A DNA stretch of 16,388 nt from Mollicutes bacterium. Lineage in GTDB: Bacteria > Bacillota_I > Bacilli_A > RF39 > UBA660. This document shows positions 6,613-13,623 of the stretch, in pieces. The translations under genes were made by a program, and so were the position numbers. The stretch is from contig DUUS01000086.1 of assembly GCA_012841465.1 (NCBI GenBank), forward strand, positions 1 to 16,388. Reading direction: 5' to 3'. The first letter of the stretch is position 1. Every line of letters starts with the position of its first letter. The notes below the pieces were generated by a model. That model had not been told where the DNA came from. It searched no databases and saw only the letters and a list, made by a program, of their open reading frames with translations.

Positions 6613-7681
6613 TTGGTTTATTTTCCAGTTCAAATTCATATGTATTTTGATTAGTAAGTAAATCATAAATGATTGATGCTTTAAGTTCATATTTTCTAGA
6701 AATAAAAGAATCTGGAATTTTACTTGTTATTAAAATATCTTTTTCTTTACTTAAATATTTTTGTCCTTTTTTATTAAATCCAAGTAATTTAATATAATCA
6801 ATATTGGTATTATCTTTATCTTCTTTTGTAAGTCCGATTAAAATATGTATAAGCATTCTTTTAATTCTATTAAAGGTGTATCTTTTAGTTTTAACAAGTG
6901 TTATAAATTCATCTAAATCTTTAGCTTTATTTATATACTTAAGTAATCTATATTCTATACCTTCATCAACAGTTAAATATTTATCTAAATTGTGCTCTGT
7001 ATTTATTTTATATTGTAGTAATTTAAACAATAAATCTTCATCTACTTTTTTAATTAAATGTTGATAACTAGTATACTTATCAACACTTAACTTTTCTTTA
7101 TGTTTCTTTCTAATATTACTTGCACTAATAATATTATCAGTGCTTTTTAAATCATGATAATCACTAGTTCTTTTAATTGTTATCGGTTCTATTTTATAAT
7201 TATTTTTTATAATAGCTTTAACATAAGAAATCCCAAGTATATCATTCGGACTACTAATGTTAACATTAAGTGAAGCAGGGTAGCTAAGCCCTTTATTTAA
7301 ATTTTCTTTTATATTTTTGCTATTATCAAGAATCTTTTTAGCTGCTTCCTTAATTAAATTAATATTATTTGATTCACTTCCAAAAACTAATTTACTGCAG
7401 CCCATTTTTTCAAGTAAAGTAACCGCACTTTCAGCAAAAATATCGGCTGAGTTAGATGAAAATATAAAGGGATGTTCAATCACTATATCAATATTTTCTT
7501 CAAGTGCTATTTTAACCTTATCTTCTTTTGTTAAAACGCTGATGTCTCCTCTTTGCATAAAATATCCATTAAGTACTAAAATAATTAAAGAAGAAGGAAA
7601 AAGTTCTTTAATTTTTTCAATATGATATCTATGTCCATTATGAAAAGGATTATATTCACAAATTATTCCGATTATTTCCAT
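6599..7681 (-). CDS. tmcAL: tRNA(Met) cytidine acetate ligase TmcAL
   Basis: TmcAL (YlbM family) makes N4-acetylcytidine at the wobble base of elongator tRNA-Met from acetate and ATP. The 360-residue protein starts MEIIGIICEYNPFHNGHRYH, with the nucleotidyltransferase HNGH motif at residues 14-17. It also contains VLNGYFMQRGDISVL, FGSESNN and the SASNIRKK motif near residue 185 typical of the family. An upstream TTG (7702) is in frame, but ATG 7681 gives the canonical N-terminus and has a GAGG SD nine bases upstream. The enzyme length (about 400 in Bacillus) is slightly short, with reduction toward the C-terminus. It is convergent with rpsP-khpA and divergent from the small gene at 7750. Confidence 0.93.
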   Translation of the reverse strand: MEIIGIICEYNPFHNGHRYHIEKIKELFPSSLIILVLNGYFMQRGDISVLTKEDKVKIALEENIDIVIEHPFIFSSNSADIFAESAVTLLEKMGCSKLVFGSESNNINLIKEAAKKILDNSKNIKENLNKGLSYPASLNVNISSPNDILGISYVKAIIKNNYKIEPITIKRTSDYHDLKSTDNIISASNIRKKHKEKLSVDKYTSYQHLIKKVDEDLLFKLLQYKINTEHNLDKYLTVDEGIEYRLLKYINKAKDLDEFITLVKTKRYTFNRIKRMLIHILIGLTKEDKDNTNIDYIKLLGFNKKGQKYLSKEKDILITSKIPDSFISRKYELKASIIYDLLTNQNTYEFELENKPIKKI

Positions 7682-7724
7682 AAAATCAAACCTCAATAAC
7701 ATTATAGCAAATATTTTATGCCCA

Positions 7725-7733
7725 TGATATAAT
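7725..7733 (+). promoter_or_regulatory. Extended -10 promoter element upstream of the 7750 gene
   Basis: TGATATAAT at 7725-7733 is a TGn plus consensus TATAAT. No good -35 is seen 16-18 bp upstream. The start near 7740 would leave a roughly 10-nt leader carrying GGAG, which supports the ATG at 7750 over the one at 7735. Confidence 0.5.
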
Positions 7734-7749
7734 TATGCTGGAGAAAAAT

Positions 7750-8178
7750 ATGAAAAGAAGATTAAAAGTATATTTTATTCATTCAATAAAAATGGATTAT
7801 AAAAATCTATTATATAGAGATATTGTAAGTAGTCCAGTATGTACTATGCATGAATTAATGCTTCCTCAAACAAAAACATATGAGGCAGAGTATTATAAAG
7901 AATTAATAAAAAAAGCCGATCTCATTATTGTTGATGCAAGTTCTTATTCTTTTGGTATTAAACTTGAGTTAAAAGAACTACAAAAATATGAAAAACCAAT
8001 ATTATATATATCAGTAACTAATGAAATAACTAAAAAATTAAATAAATATATATCTGAGATAAAACTATATACTGAAGAAGAACCATTAATTAAAATAATT
8101 GAAGAGTTTATTAAAAAATATGCTTCAATGTCAATAGAGGAATATAAAAATCCAGTAATAGTACTGGGTGAGTTATAA
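7750..8178 (+). CDS. Unrecognised small protein, nucleoside deoxyribosyltransferase/TIR-like fold suspected
   Basis: I do not recognise this 142-residue protein with certainty. It begins MKRRLKVYFIHSIKMDYKN; a beta strand (VYFIHS) is followed by helices, then HELMLPQT, a helix, KADLIIVDASSYSFGIKLELKEL, and KPILYISV. The pattern ADLIIVDAS-S-G--LEL-----KPIL resembles the core of nucleoside 2-deoxyribosyltransferase-like and TIR-like enzymes. In those families the Glu in the GxxxEL motif is catalytic, and here Glu within KLELKEL could play that role. There is no signal peptide or membrane segment. The ATG at 7750 is chosen because GGAG lies six bases upstream; an ATG at 7735 in the same frame has no SD. 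It stands alone between tmcAL and the RNA region before rimP, so context gives no function. Confidence 0.8.
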   Translation: MKRRLKVYFIHSIKMDYKNLLYRDIVSSPVCTMHELMLPQTKTYEAEYYKELIKKADLIIVDASSYSFGIKLELKELQKYEKPILYISVTNEITKKLNKYISEIKLYTEEEPLIKIIEEFIKKYASMSIEEYKNPVIVLGEL

Positions 8179-8207
8179 TTAAACATATTTAATTGGTACA
8201 GATTTAA
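8172..8207 (+). repeat. Left copy of a split direct repeat flanking the 8208-8526 region
   Basis: GTTATAATTAAA (8172-8183) and TACAGATTTAA (8197-8207) both recur in the same order at 8527-8538 and 8540-8550, where they form the -10 region and start of the rimP leader. Spacing differs (13 bases here, one base there). This looks like a duplicated promoter/leader edge around a roughly 320-bp stretch. Confidence 0.6.
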
Positions 8208-8331
8208 AGAGATAATTGGTTAGAACTACCGATAGTTAGAATTATAGAAAAAATATTAGTTTTCTTTGAATCATTTGAAACAGGTTTAGTATAGGAGTTA
8301 TAATTTCAAGTCGGACTTTAAATCTGTTACC
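8195..8331 (+). ncRNA. Candidate structured RNA closed by a 15-bp helix
   Basis: GGTACAGATTTAAAG (8195-8209) pairs with CTTTAAATCTGTTACC (8316-8331) over 15 bp with a single bulged T, extendable by T8194-A8332. Inside are a hairpin AACTA-CCGA-TAGTT (8224-8237), a helix GAATTATA (8239-8246) with TATAATTTC (8299-8307), and a nested GAAAA/TTTTC hairpin (8247-8264). Such a long helix across 106 nt is hard to explain by chance. There is no open frame of note. A TATAAT at 8174-8179, overlapping the stop of the preceding gene, could be its -10, but no -35 is convincing. I see no SRP RNA, tmRNA, RNase P or known riboswitch core. A 6S-like RNA or an unknown regulatory leader are possibilities, not identifications. 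Confidence 0.5.
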
Positions 8332-8399
8332 AGGTGATGACTATTTACATTTTCTGTGTGTTATGGTATTATTTTACTTAGAGAAGATGATCTCTTAAA

Positions 8400-8442
8400 A
8401 TCCTTTAAGCTTCGAGCTTTTGTGCAGGATCTAATTTTTTAA
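8400..8442 (+). terminator. Terminator-like hairpin after the candidate RNA
   Basis: ATCCT (8400-8404) pairs with AGGAT (8426-8430) enclosing AAGCT-TCG-AGCTT (8407-8419). CTAA and six T follow. The internal loop is asymmetric, so strength is uncertain. It would end a transcript begun near 8180-8195 before the rimP promoter. Confidence 0.45.
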
Positions 8443-8505
8443 ATAAGAATAGTTTATATGTGGGACTCTTCTCTTTTATTATGGGAAAAACCGTGTATTT
8501 TAGCC
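8442..8505 (+). other. Non-coding stretch between terminator-like hairpin and rimP promoter
   Basis: No gene seen. ATATGTGG (8456-8463) can pair with CCGTGTAT (8491-8498) using three G-U pairs. A 30-codon frame at 8458-8550 has no ribosome-binding site and runs across the rimP promoter, so it is not called. Confidence 0.4.
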
Positions 8506-8534
8506 TTTACATTTAAAATAACCTCTGTTATAAT
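8506..8534 (+). promoter_or_regulatory. Promoter of the rimP-nusA-infB operon
   Basis: TTTACA at 8506-8511 and TATAAT at 8529-8534 are 17 bp apart, with an extended -10 (TGT before TATAAT). Start near 8541 gives a leader of about 53 nt. Confidence 0.82.
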
Positions 8535-8548
8535 TAAATTACAGATTT

Positions 8549-8579
8549 AAGTGGGCATAAACTCCCGCTTTTATTATTG
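8549..8579 (+). promoter_or_regulatory. rimP leader hairpin
   Basis: AAGTGGG (8549-8555) pairs with CCCGCTT (8564-8570) over 7 bp with one G-U and an 8-nt loop, followed by TTTATTATTG and then the rimP SD. This matches the general form of the rimP leader described in Firmicutes: a short GC-rich hairpin with a T-rich tail between promoter and gene. It is thought to attenuate the operon. The T-run is interrupted, so termination would be partial. Confidence 0.6.
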
Positions 8580-8593
8580 CTAAAGGAGGAAAT

Positions 8594-8851
8594 ATGAAAA
8601 ATGTAACTAAAGAAATTGAAGATTTAATTAAAAAGCCAATGGAAGAGATGGGAATTAAGGTACATAGTGTTGAATATACTAAAGAAAATAACCATAACTT
8701 TTTAAAAATTACTTTAGATAAAGTAAATGGTCTTGATTTAGACCAGGTTGTAGAAGCTACTAATATTATTAATCCAATACTTGATGATAATGATTTAATT
8801 AAAGATGAATACATATTAGATGTTTCTAGTAAAGAAAGAGGAGAGTCATGA
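8594..8851 (+). CDS. rimP: Ribosome maturation factor RimP, N-terminal domain only
   Basis: RimP helps mature the 30S subunit. The 85-residue protein starts MKNVTKEIEDLIKKPMEEMG and contains the family pattern KVHSVEYTKENNHNFLKITLDK, followed by LDLDQVVEATNIINPILDD and DEYILDVSSKERGES. That corresponds to the alpha/beta N-terminal domain and the conserved strand that normally ends LDVSSPG. The usual protein is about 150 residues with a C-terminal SH3-like domain, which is absent. The gene does not look broken: TGA overlaps the nusA ATG in the regular ATGA arrangement, with no RimP-like remnant downstream. SD AAAGGAGG (8582-8589) is strong. Position directly before nusA confirms identity. Confidence 0.88.
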   Translation: MKNVTKEIEDLIKKPMEEMGIKVHSVEYTKENNHNFLKITLDKVNGLDLDQVVEATNIINPILDDNDLIKDEYILDVSSKERGES

Positions 8852-9963
8852 ACGGAAAAGAATTTATAAAAGCAGTAGAAGCGATTACTGAAGAAAAAGG
8901 AATTGATGAAGAAATAGTCTTTGAAGCTATGGAGCAAGCTTTAATAACTGCTTATAAAAGAAACTTTGATTCTAAAACCAATGTTAAAGTCAATATTGAC
9001 AGAACTACTGGAGATATAAAAGTCTATTCATATTTAGTTGTAGTAGATGAATATATTGAAGGAGAAGAAGCTCTTGATGAAGAAGGTAATGAAATTTATA
9101 AAGAACCTGAAATTAATGAAGATGCTCAAGTATTATTAAAAGATGCTGAAAAAATAGTTCCAGGAATTAAGGTTGGTGAAACTATTGAAGAAGAAGTAAC
9201 CCCTAAAGATTTTGGAAGAGTTGCGGCATCAACTGCTAAACAAGTTTTAACTCAAAAAATTAGAGAAGCTGAAAGAGAAAGTATTCTTGAAGAGTTTGAA
9301 GGAAAACAAGATGAAATAATGCTAGGAATGCTTGCTATGGAAGATCGAAAGAATTATTATGTAGATCTTGGAAGAGCAAGAGGAATCCTACCTAAATCAG
9401 AAATGATACCTGGTGAAGTAGTTAAAATGGGAACAAGCATCAATGTCTATATTCAAAAAATTGAAGCGACAAGTAAAGGACCTTTAATACTATGTACTAG
9501 AAAACACTATGGTTTTGTTAGAAGATTATTTGAAAATCAAATACCTGAGTTTAGTGATGGAACATTAATTTTAGCAGGAGTTGCTAGAGAACCAGGAGTT
9601 CGTAGTAAAGTTGCTGTTTATTCAACAAATGAAACAATTGATCCAATCGGAACCTGCATTGGAGAGCGTGGCTCAAGAATTGGCAGTATTTTAGAACAGT
9701 TAAATGGCGAAAAAGTTGATTTAATTCTTTATAGTGAAGATGAAAGTGAGTATATTTCAAATGCACTTAATCCAGCTAAGGGAGCAATCGTAAACATACT
9801 TGAAAATGATAAAGAAAGAAAAGCCCTAGCAATTGTTGATGAAGATAATTTATCACTAGCAATAGGTAAAAAAGGAATTAATATTAAACTTGCTAGTAGA
9901 TTAACTAAATTTCATATTACTGTTAAAACCTTAAATCAAATTACTGAAGAAGGTAATCAATAA
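8848..9963 (+). CDS. nusA: Transcription termination/antitermination factor NusA
   Basis: NusA binds RNA polymerase and nascent RNA and affects pausing and termination. The 371 residues show the N-terminal polymerase-binding domain (MNGKEFIKAVEAITEEKGI; about 1-135), an S1 domain (about 135-205), and two KH domains. KH1 includes PIGTCIGERGSRIGSI (near 269-284) and KH2 includes VDEDNLSLAIGKKGINIKLASRL (near 330-352). There are no C-terminal acidic repeats, as is normal in Firmicutes. The start overlaps the rimP stop by four bases and the stop overlaps the rnpM start by one (TAATG), so translation is coupled. Confidence 0.97.
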   Translation: MNGKEFIKAVEAITEEKGIDEEIVFEAMEQALITAYKRNFDSKTNVKVNIDRTTGDIKVYSYLVVVDEYIEGEEALDEEGNEIYKEPEINEDAQVLLKDAEKIVPGIKVGETIEEEVTPKDFGRVAASTAKQVLTQKIREAERESILEEFEGKQDEIMLGMLAMEDRKNYYVDLGRARGILPKSEMIPGEVVKMGTSINVYIQKIEATSKGPLILCTRKHYGFVRRLFENQIPEFSDGTLILAGVAREPGVRSKVAVYSTNETIDPIGTCIGERGSRIGSILEQLNGEKVDLILYSEDESEYISNALNPAKGAIVNILENDKERKALAIVDEDNLSLAIGKKGINIKLASRLTKFHITVKTLNQITEEGNQ

Positions 9964-10211
9964 TGAAAAAAGTACCTTTAAGATTATGTGTTGTTACTAG
10001 AGAAAAACATCCTAAAAAAGATTTAATCAGAATTGTTAAATATAAAGATAATATAGATATAGATGTTACTGGTAAACAAAATGGTAAAGGTTGTTATTTA
10101 AAAAAAGATAAAACAGTAATAGAAAAAGCAAAACAAACTAAAATACTTAATAGAGTATTTGAAACAAATGTAAATGATGATATATATGATAAGATATTAG
10201 AAATAATATAA
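9963..10211 (+). CDS. rnpM: RNase P modulator RnpM (YlxR)
   Basis: An 82-residue YlxR-family RNA-binding protein. In Bacillus it binds the RNase P RNA and modulates its activity. Visible markers are VPLRLCVVTREKHPKKDLIRIV at the N-terminus (the family R-C-x-x-x-R/K...K-L-x-R pattern), the glycine-rich KQNGKGCYL loop, and a helical C-terminus. It is the usual gene between nusA and ylxQ/infB. ylxQ, an L7Ae-like protein often next, is missing and infB follows after 18 bases. One-base overlap with nusA. Confidence 0.92.
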   Translation: MKKVPLRLCVVTREKHPKKDLIRIVKYKDNIDIDVTGKQNGKGCYLKKDKTVIEKAKQTKILNRVFETNVNDDIYDKILEII

Positions 10212-10229
10212 GAAAGGTGGTGCTCTTAA

Positions 10230-12335
10230 ATGAGTGTAAAAGAATATGCATCGGAGCAAGGCTATACAGTACAAGAAGTACTTGATAAGTGTAAAGAACT
10301 TGGACTAAAGATAACTAAAGCAGGTGATATTTTAGATGATGATTCAATCATTGTTCTTGATAATTCAATGAATTTAATTAGTTCGGATAAGGATACAACC
10401 CATGATGATGAAGAGGTACTTGATGAAGTAGTTGAAGATATTTTAAGTGAAACTAATTTAATTAAAGAACAGCACACTGTAAGAAAACAAAAATTAAATA
10501 AAAGAAAAGAACAAGATAAAAACGAATATTCAACTAAAAAGAAAGCAATGTATAAAAGCAAGACCAAACTAAAAACAAATGAAGAGACAGATGATAATGT
10601 TGCTATATATAAAGAAGGAATGACAGTAAGTGATTTCGCTCTTGCTTTAAATGTAAATCTTCCTGATTTAATCAAGAAATTAATGAGCTTAGGTTTAATG
10701 CTTAATCAAAATCAAGAAATAGATTTTGAAAATGCCGAAATAATTGCTCTTGATTACAAGAAAGTATTAAAAAAAGAAGAAACTCAAGATATTTCAAACT
10801 TTGAAGAATATGAAATAATTGATAAAGAAGAAGATTTAAAACCAAAACCTCCTGTTATCACTGTAATGGGTCATGTTGATCATGGAAAAACAACACTACT
10901 TGATTATTTAAGAAAATCAAATGTGGCAGAAGGTGAAGCTGGAGGTATAACCCAAGCAATTGGATCATACCAAATTGATTATAAAGGAAATAAAATAACC
11001 TTTATCGATACGCCAGGACACGCAGCCTTTACTGAAATGAGAGCAAGAGGAACAAGCGTAACTGATATTGTAATATTAATAGTAGCTGCAGATGATGGGG
11101 TAATGCCACAAACAAAAGAAGCAGCAGAACATGCACTATCAGCAAATGTTCCAATAGTGGTTGCCGTAAATAAAATAGATAAACCAGAAGCTAATCCAGA
11201 CCGCATCAAAGAAGGAATGGCAGCACTTAATATAACTCCAGAAGACTGGGGTGGAAATGTACCATTTGTAAACATTAGTGCCCTAACAGGAGAAGGAATA
11301 GATAACCTTTTAGAAACAGTTCTAGCAATAGCTGAAATGAATGAACTAAAAGCAAATCCTAATAGATATGCATCAGGAACTGTTATTGAATCAAGAATAG
11401 ATAAAAATCTTGGAGGAGTAGCCTCGCTACTTATTCAAAATGGAACTTTAAGACTAGGAGATCCAATTGTAGTAGGAACTGCTTATGGAAAGGTCAGAAC
11501 TTTAAAAAATGACCAAGGTAAAGAAATAGTATCAGCAGGTCCTAGCATGCCAGTTGAAATAACCGGACTATCTGATAATCCATCTGCTGGTGATAAATTC
11601 ATGGCTTTTGAAACTGAAAAGAAAGCAAGATCAGTAAGTGAAAAAAGGGCAGCCTTACTTTCATCAATTGACTGTAATAAAAAAGCAGTAACCTTTGAAG
11701 ATTTATTTGAAAAAATCCAGTCAGGTACCAAAGAAATTAATGTCGTACTTAAATGTGATGTTAGAGGTTCTGAAGAAGCAATTAAAAGCAGTCTTGATAA
11801 AATTGATGTAGAAGGCGTTAAAATAAAAATTATTAGAAGTGGCATCGGAACAATTACTGAAAGTGATATAGTTCTAGCTAATGCATCAGATGCAATAATA
11901 ATTGGTTTTAATGTTGTACCATCAGCAATAACAAGAGAAGTTGCTAGAGAATACTGCGTTGAAATAAGATTATATCAAGTAATATATAAACTAATTGAAG
12001 AAGTAGAGCTAGCAATGAAAGGACTATTAGATCCTGAATTTGAAGAAAAAATTATTGGAAATGCAGAAGTAAGAAAATTATTCTCATTTAGTAAAGTGGG
12101 AACCATCGCTGGTGTTTATGTAACAAATGGAATTGTTAAAAACAAAGCAAAAATTAGAGTTATTCGTGATGGAGTAATTATCTATGATGGAATAATATCT
12201 TCAATTCAAAGAGAACAAGACCAAGTTCGTGAAGTGAAATCAGGTTTTGAATGTGGAATAACAATCGAAAACTTCAACGACATTAAAGAAAAAGATGAAT
12301 TTGAAATCTATGAAGATGTCGAGGTAAAAAGATGA
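10230..12335 (+). CDS. infB: Translation initiation factor IF-2
   Basis: IF2 is the GTPase that places initiator tRNA on the 30S and promotes subunit joining. The 701-residue protein has an IF2_N motif at 1-45 (VKEYASEQGYTVQEVLDKCKELG), a charged Lys/Glu linker, and a second IF2_N at about 128-180. The GTPase domain has G1 GHVDHGKT near 214-221, DTPGHAAF, and NKID. Domains II to IV follow, ending with the domain IV initiator-tRNA-binding region (VGTIAGVYVTNGIVKNKAKIRVIRDG). The N-terminal region is compact compared with Bacillus only modestly. The SD-like AAAGGTGG is about 8-9 bases before the ATG. Its TGA overlaps the rbfA ATG (ATGA). Confidence 0.97.
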   Translation: MSVKEYASEQGYTVQEVLDKCKELGLKITKAGDILDDDSIIVLDNSMNLISSDKDTTHDDEEVLDEVVEDILSETNLIKEQHTVRKQKLNKRKEQDKNEYSTKKKAMYKSKTKLKTNEETDDNVAIYKEGMTVSDFALALNVNLPDLIKKLMSLGLMLNQNQEIDFENAEIIALDYKKVLKKEETQDISNFEEYEIIDKEEDLKPKPPVITVMGHVDHGKTTLLDYLRKSNVAEGEAGGITQAIGSYQIDYKGNKITFIDTPGHAAFTEMRARGTSVTDIVILIVAADDGVMPQTKEAAEHALSANVPIVVAVNKIDKPEANPDRIKEGMAALNITPEDWGGNVPFVNISALTGEGIDNLLETVLAIAEMNELKANPNRYASGTVIESRIDKNLGGVASLLIQNGTLRLGDPIVVGTAYGKVRTLKNDQGKEIVSAGPSMPVEITGLSDNPSAGDKFMAFETEKKARSVSEKRAALLSSIDCNKKAVTFEDLFEKIQSGTKEINVVLKCDVRGSEEAIKSSLDKIDVEGVKIKIIRSGIGTITESDIVLANASDAIIIGFNVVPSAITREVAREYCVEIRLYQVIYKLIEEVELAMKGLLDPEFEEKIIGNAEVRKLFSFSKVGTIAGVYVTNGIVKNKAKIRVIRDGVIIYDGIISSIQREQDQVREVKSGFECGITIENFNDIKEKDEFEIYEDVEVKR

Positions 12336-12673
12336 CAAAAGTAAAACTAGAACGCATTAATTCTCAAATGATTAAAGAACTATCCGAAATCATTTACTTA
12401 GACATAAAAGATGAGATGCTAAAAAAAGCAACTATAACAGCTGCTAAAATAACTCCTGACTTTTCTTCTGCTAAAATATACTATACTTATTTAGGAGATT
12501 ATGATAGAGAAGAATTTCAAAAAGAAATAACTAATGCAGCTCCTTTTCTAAGACATAAGCTATCTGAAAGAATGGATTTAAGACACACACCAGAACTTCA
12601 CTTTACATATGATCAGTCGATTGAATATGGAGCAAACATAGAAAAGATACTATCAAACTTAAATAAAAACTAG
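12332..12673 (+). CDS. rbfA: Ribosome-binding factor A
   Basis: RbfA is a single-KH-fold protein needed for late 30S maturation and cold adaptation. The 113 residues include the family start VKLERINSQMIKELSEII, the core KITPDFSSAKIYYTYLGD, and RHKLSERMDLRHTPELHFTYDQSIEYG, matching the RbfA consensus ending in E-Y-G. Four-base overlap with infB. Its TAG stop overlaps the SD of truB, so these are coupled. Confidence 0.95.
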   Translation: MTKVKLERINSQMIKELSEIIYLDIKDEMLKKATITAAKITPDFSSAKIYYTYLGDYDREEFQKEITNAAPFLRHKLSERMDLRHTPELHFTYDQSIEYGANIEKILSNLNKN

Positions 12674-12688
12674 GAGTGATGCCTTATT
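12672..12688 (+). promoter_or_regulatory. Ribosome-binding site deciding the AUU start of truB
   Basis: AGGAGTG at 12672-12678 overlaps the rbfA stop and lies seven bases before ATT at 12686. A competing ATG at 12679 is immediately next to the SD and reads only ten codons before TAA. The frame of TruB is closed by TGA at 12677-12679. Confidence 0.75.
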
Positions 12689-13543
12689 ACTGGAGCAATA
12701 ATAATAAATAAACCAAAAGATATAACCAGTAGAGATGTTGTTAATAAACTAAACCAAATACTAGAAACAAGACAGATCGGCCATACCGGAACTTTAGATC
12801 CTCTTGCAACTGGTGTTTTAGTTTGCCTAATCGGAAGAGCAACTAAATTATCTAATCTACTTACAAACCAAGATAAAGAATATATTGCTACTTTTAAACT
12901 AGGAATCTTAACTGATACTTTAGATATAACTGGTAACATATTAAAAGAAGAAAACAAAACCTTTAATAAAAAAGAAATAATAAATACTATTAATTCTTTT
13001 AAAGGAACATACGACCAAGAAGTACCTATATATTCAGCAGTAAAAGTAGATGGTAAAAAACTATATGAATATGCTAGAGAAAACAAAGATGTAAAACTTC
13101 CAACAAGAAATGTATCTATCTACAACATAAAGGTACTATCAATAAAAAAAGATACAATCACAATAAAAACAAAAGTATCTAAAGGAACCTATATAAGAAG
13201 CTTAATTAGAGATATCGGCTTTAAACTAGGAACATATGCTACTTTAACTGATCTTGAAAGAACCCAGGTAGGTAACTTTAATATAAAAGACTCATACACA
13301 TTAGATGAAGTATTAAAAAATAAACATAAATTAATACCTGTATCTGAAATATTAAAAGACTATCCACAAGAAGATATAAATCCAGAAATGCTCTATAAAG
13401 TAAAGCATGGTCAAATATTAAATATGACTATAAATGATTATATTTTATTTAAAGTAAAAGATACCCCAGTAGCATTATATAAAAAATACGATAAAGACCA
13501 TAATAAAATAAAACCATATGTAATGTTTTATATAAATAAATAG
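12686..13543 (+). CDS. truB: tRNA pseudouridine(55) synthase TruB (AUU start)
   Basis: TruB makes the universal pseudouridine 55 in the T loop of tRNA. Reading from ATT gives (M)TGAIIINKPKDITSRDVVNKL, then the catalytic motif GHTGTLDPLATGVLV (Asp nucleophile in TLDP) at about 34-48. YSAVKVDGKKLYEYAR follows, then SKGTYIRSLIRDIG and a C-terminal RNA-binding extension. The total is 285 residues, close to the usual about 300. There is no in-frame ATG, GTG or TTG before codon 235 (13388), so a canonical start would lose the active site. The frame is closed by TGA at 12677. The SD places initiation at ATT. It is last in the rimP operon. The non-canonical start could make it sensitive to IF3 level, which is inferred. 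Confidence 0.92.
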   Translation: MTGAIIINKPKDITSRDVVNKLNQILETRQIGHTGTLDPLATGVLVCLIGRATKLSNLLTNQDKEYIATFKLGILTDTLDITGNILKEENKTFNKKEIINTINSFKGTYDQEVPIYSAVKVDGKKLYEYARENKDVKLPTRNVSIYNIKVLSIKKDTITIKTKVSKGTYIRSLIRDIGFKLGTYATLTDLERTQVGNFNIKDSYTLDEVLKNKHKLIPVSEILKDYPQEDINPEMLYKVKHGQILNMTINDYILFKVKDTPVALYKKYDKDHNKIKPYVMFYINK

Positions 13544-13565
13544 CCTAAAGGCTCTTTTATTTTAC
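13542..13565 (+). terminator. Short terminator after truB
   Basis: AGCC-TAAA-GGCT (13542-13553) is a 4-bp GC-rich hairpin overlapping the truB stop, followed by CTTTTATTTTAC. The stem is short, so this is a weak call. Confidence 0.5.
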
Positions 13566-13572
13566 AAAACAT

Positions 13573-13601
13573 TTGTCTACACATTTAATATATGGTAAAA
13601 T
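13573..13601 (+). promoter_or_regulatory. Promoter of the surface-protein gene
   Basis: TTGTCT at 13573-13578 and TAAAAT at 13596-13601 are 17 bp apart, with an extended -10 TGG. SD GAAGGAG (13611-13617) follows, seven bases before the ATG at 13624. Confidence 0.65.
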
Positions 13602-13623
13602 TTAAAATAAGAAGGAGAATAAA

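Noticed and set aside
8205..8280. tRNA-like stretch (GATAATTGGTTAGAAC with a TTTGAATC segment)
   Set aside because: No acceptor stem, anticodon stem or proper T-loop can be built; the long 8195/8331 helix uses the same bases better.
8337..8381. Short hydrophobic 14-codon frame (MTIYIFCVLWYYFT)
   Set aside because: AGGTG directly abuts the ATG with no spacing, and the frame lies between the two RNA elements; a leader peptide is not supported.
8458..8550. 30-codon frame before rimP
   Set aside because: No ribosome-binding site, and it spans the rimP -35, -10 and transcription start.
12670..13086. 138-codon minus-strand open frame
   Set aside because: Antisense to truB, whose frame carries the catalytic motif. 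The open antisense frame is a by-product of codon bias.
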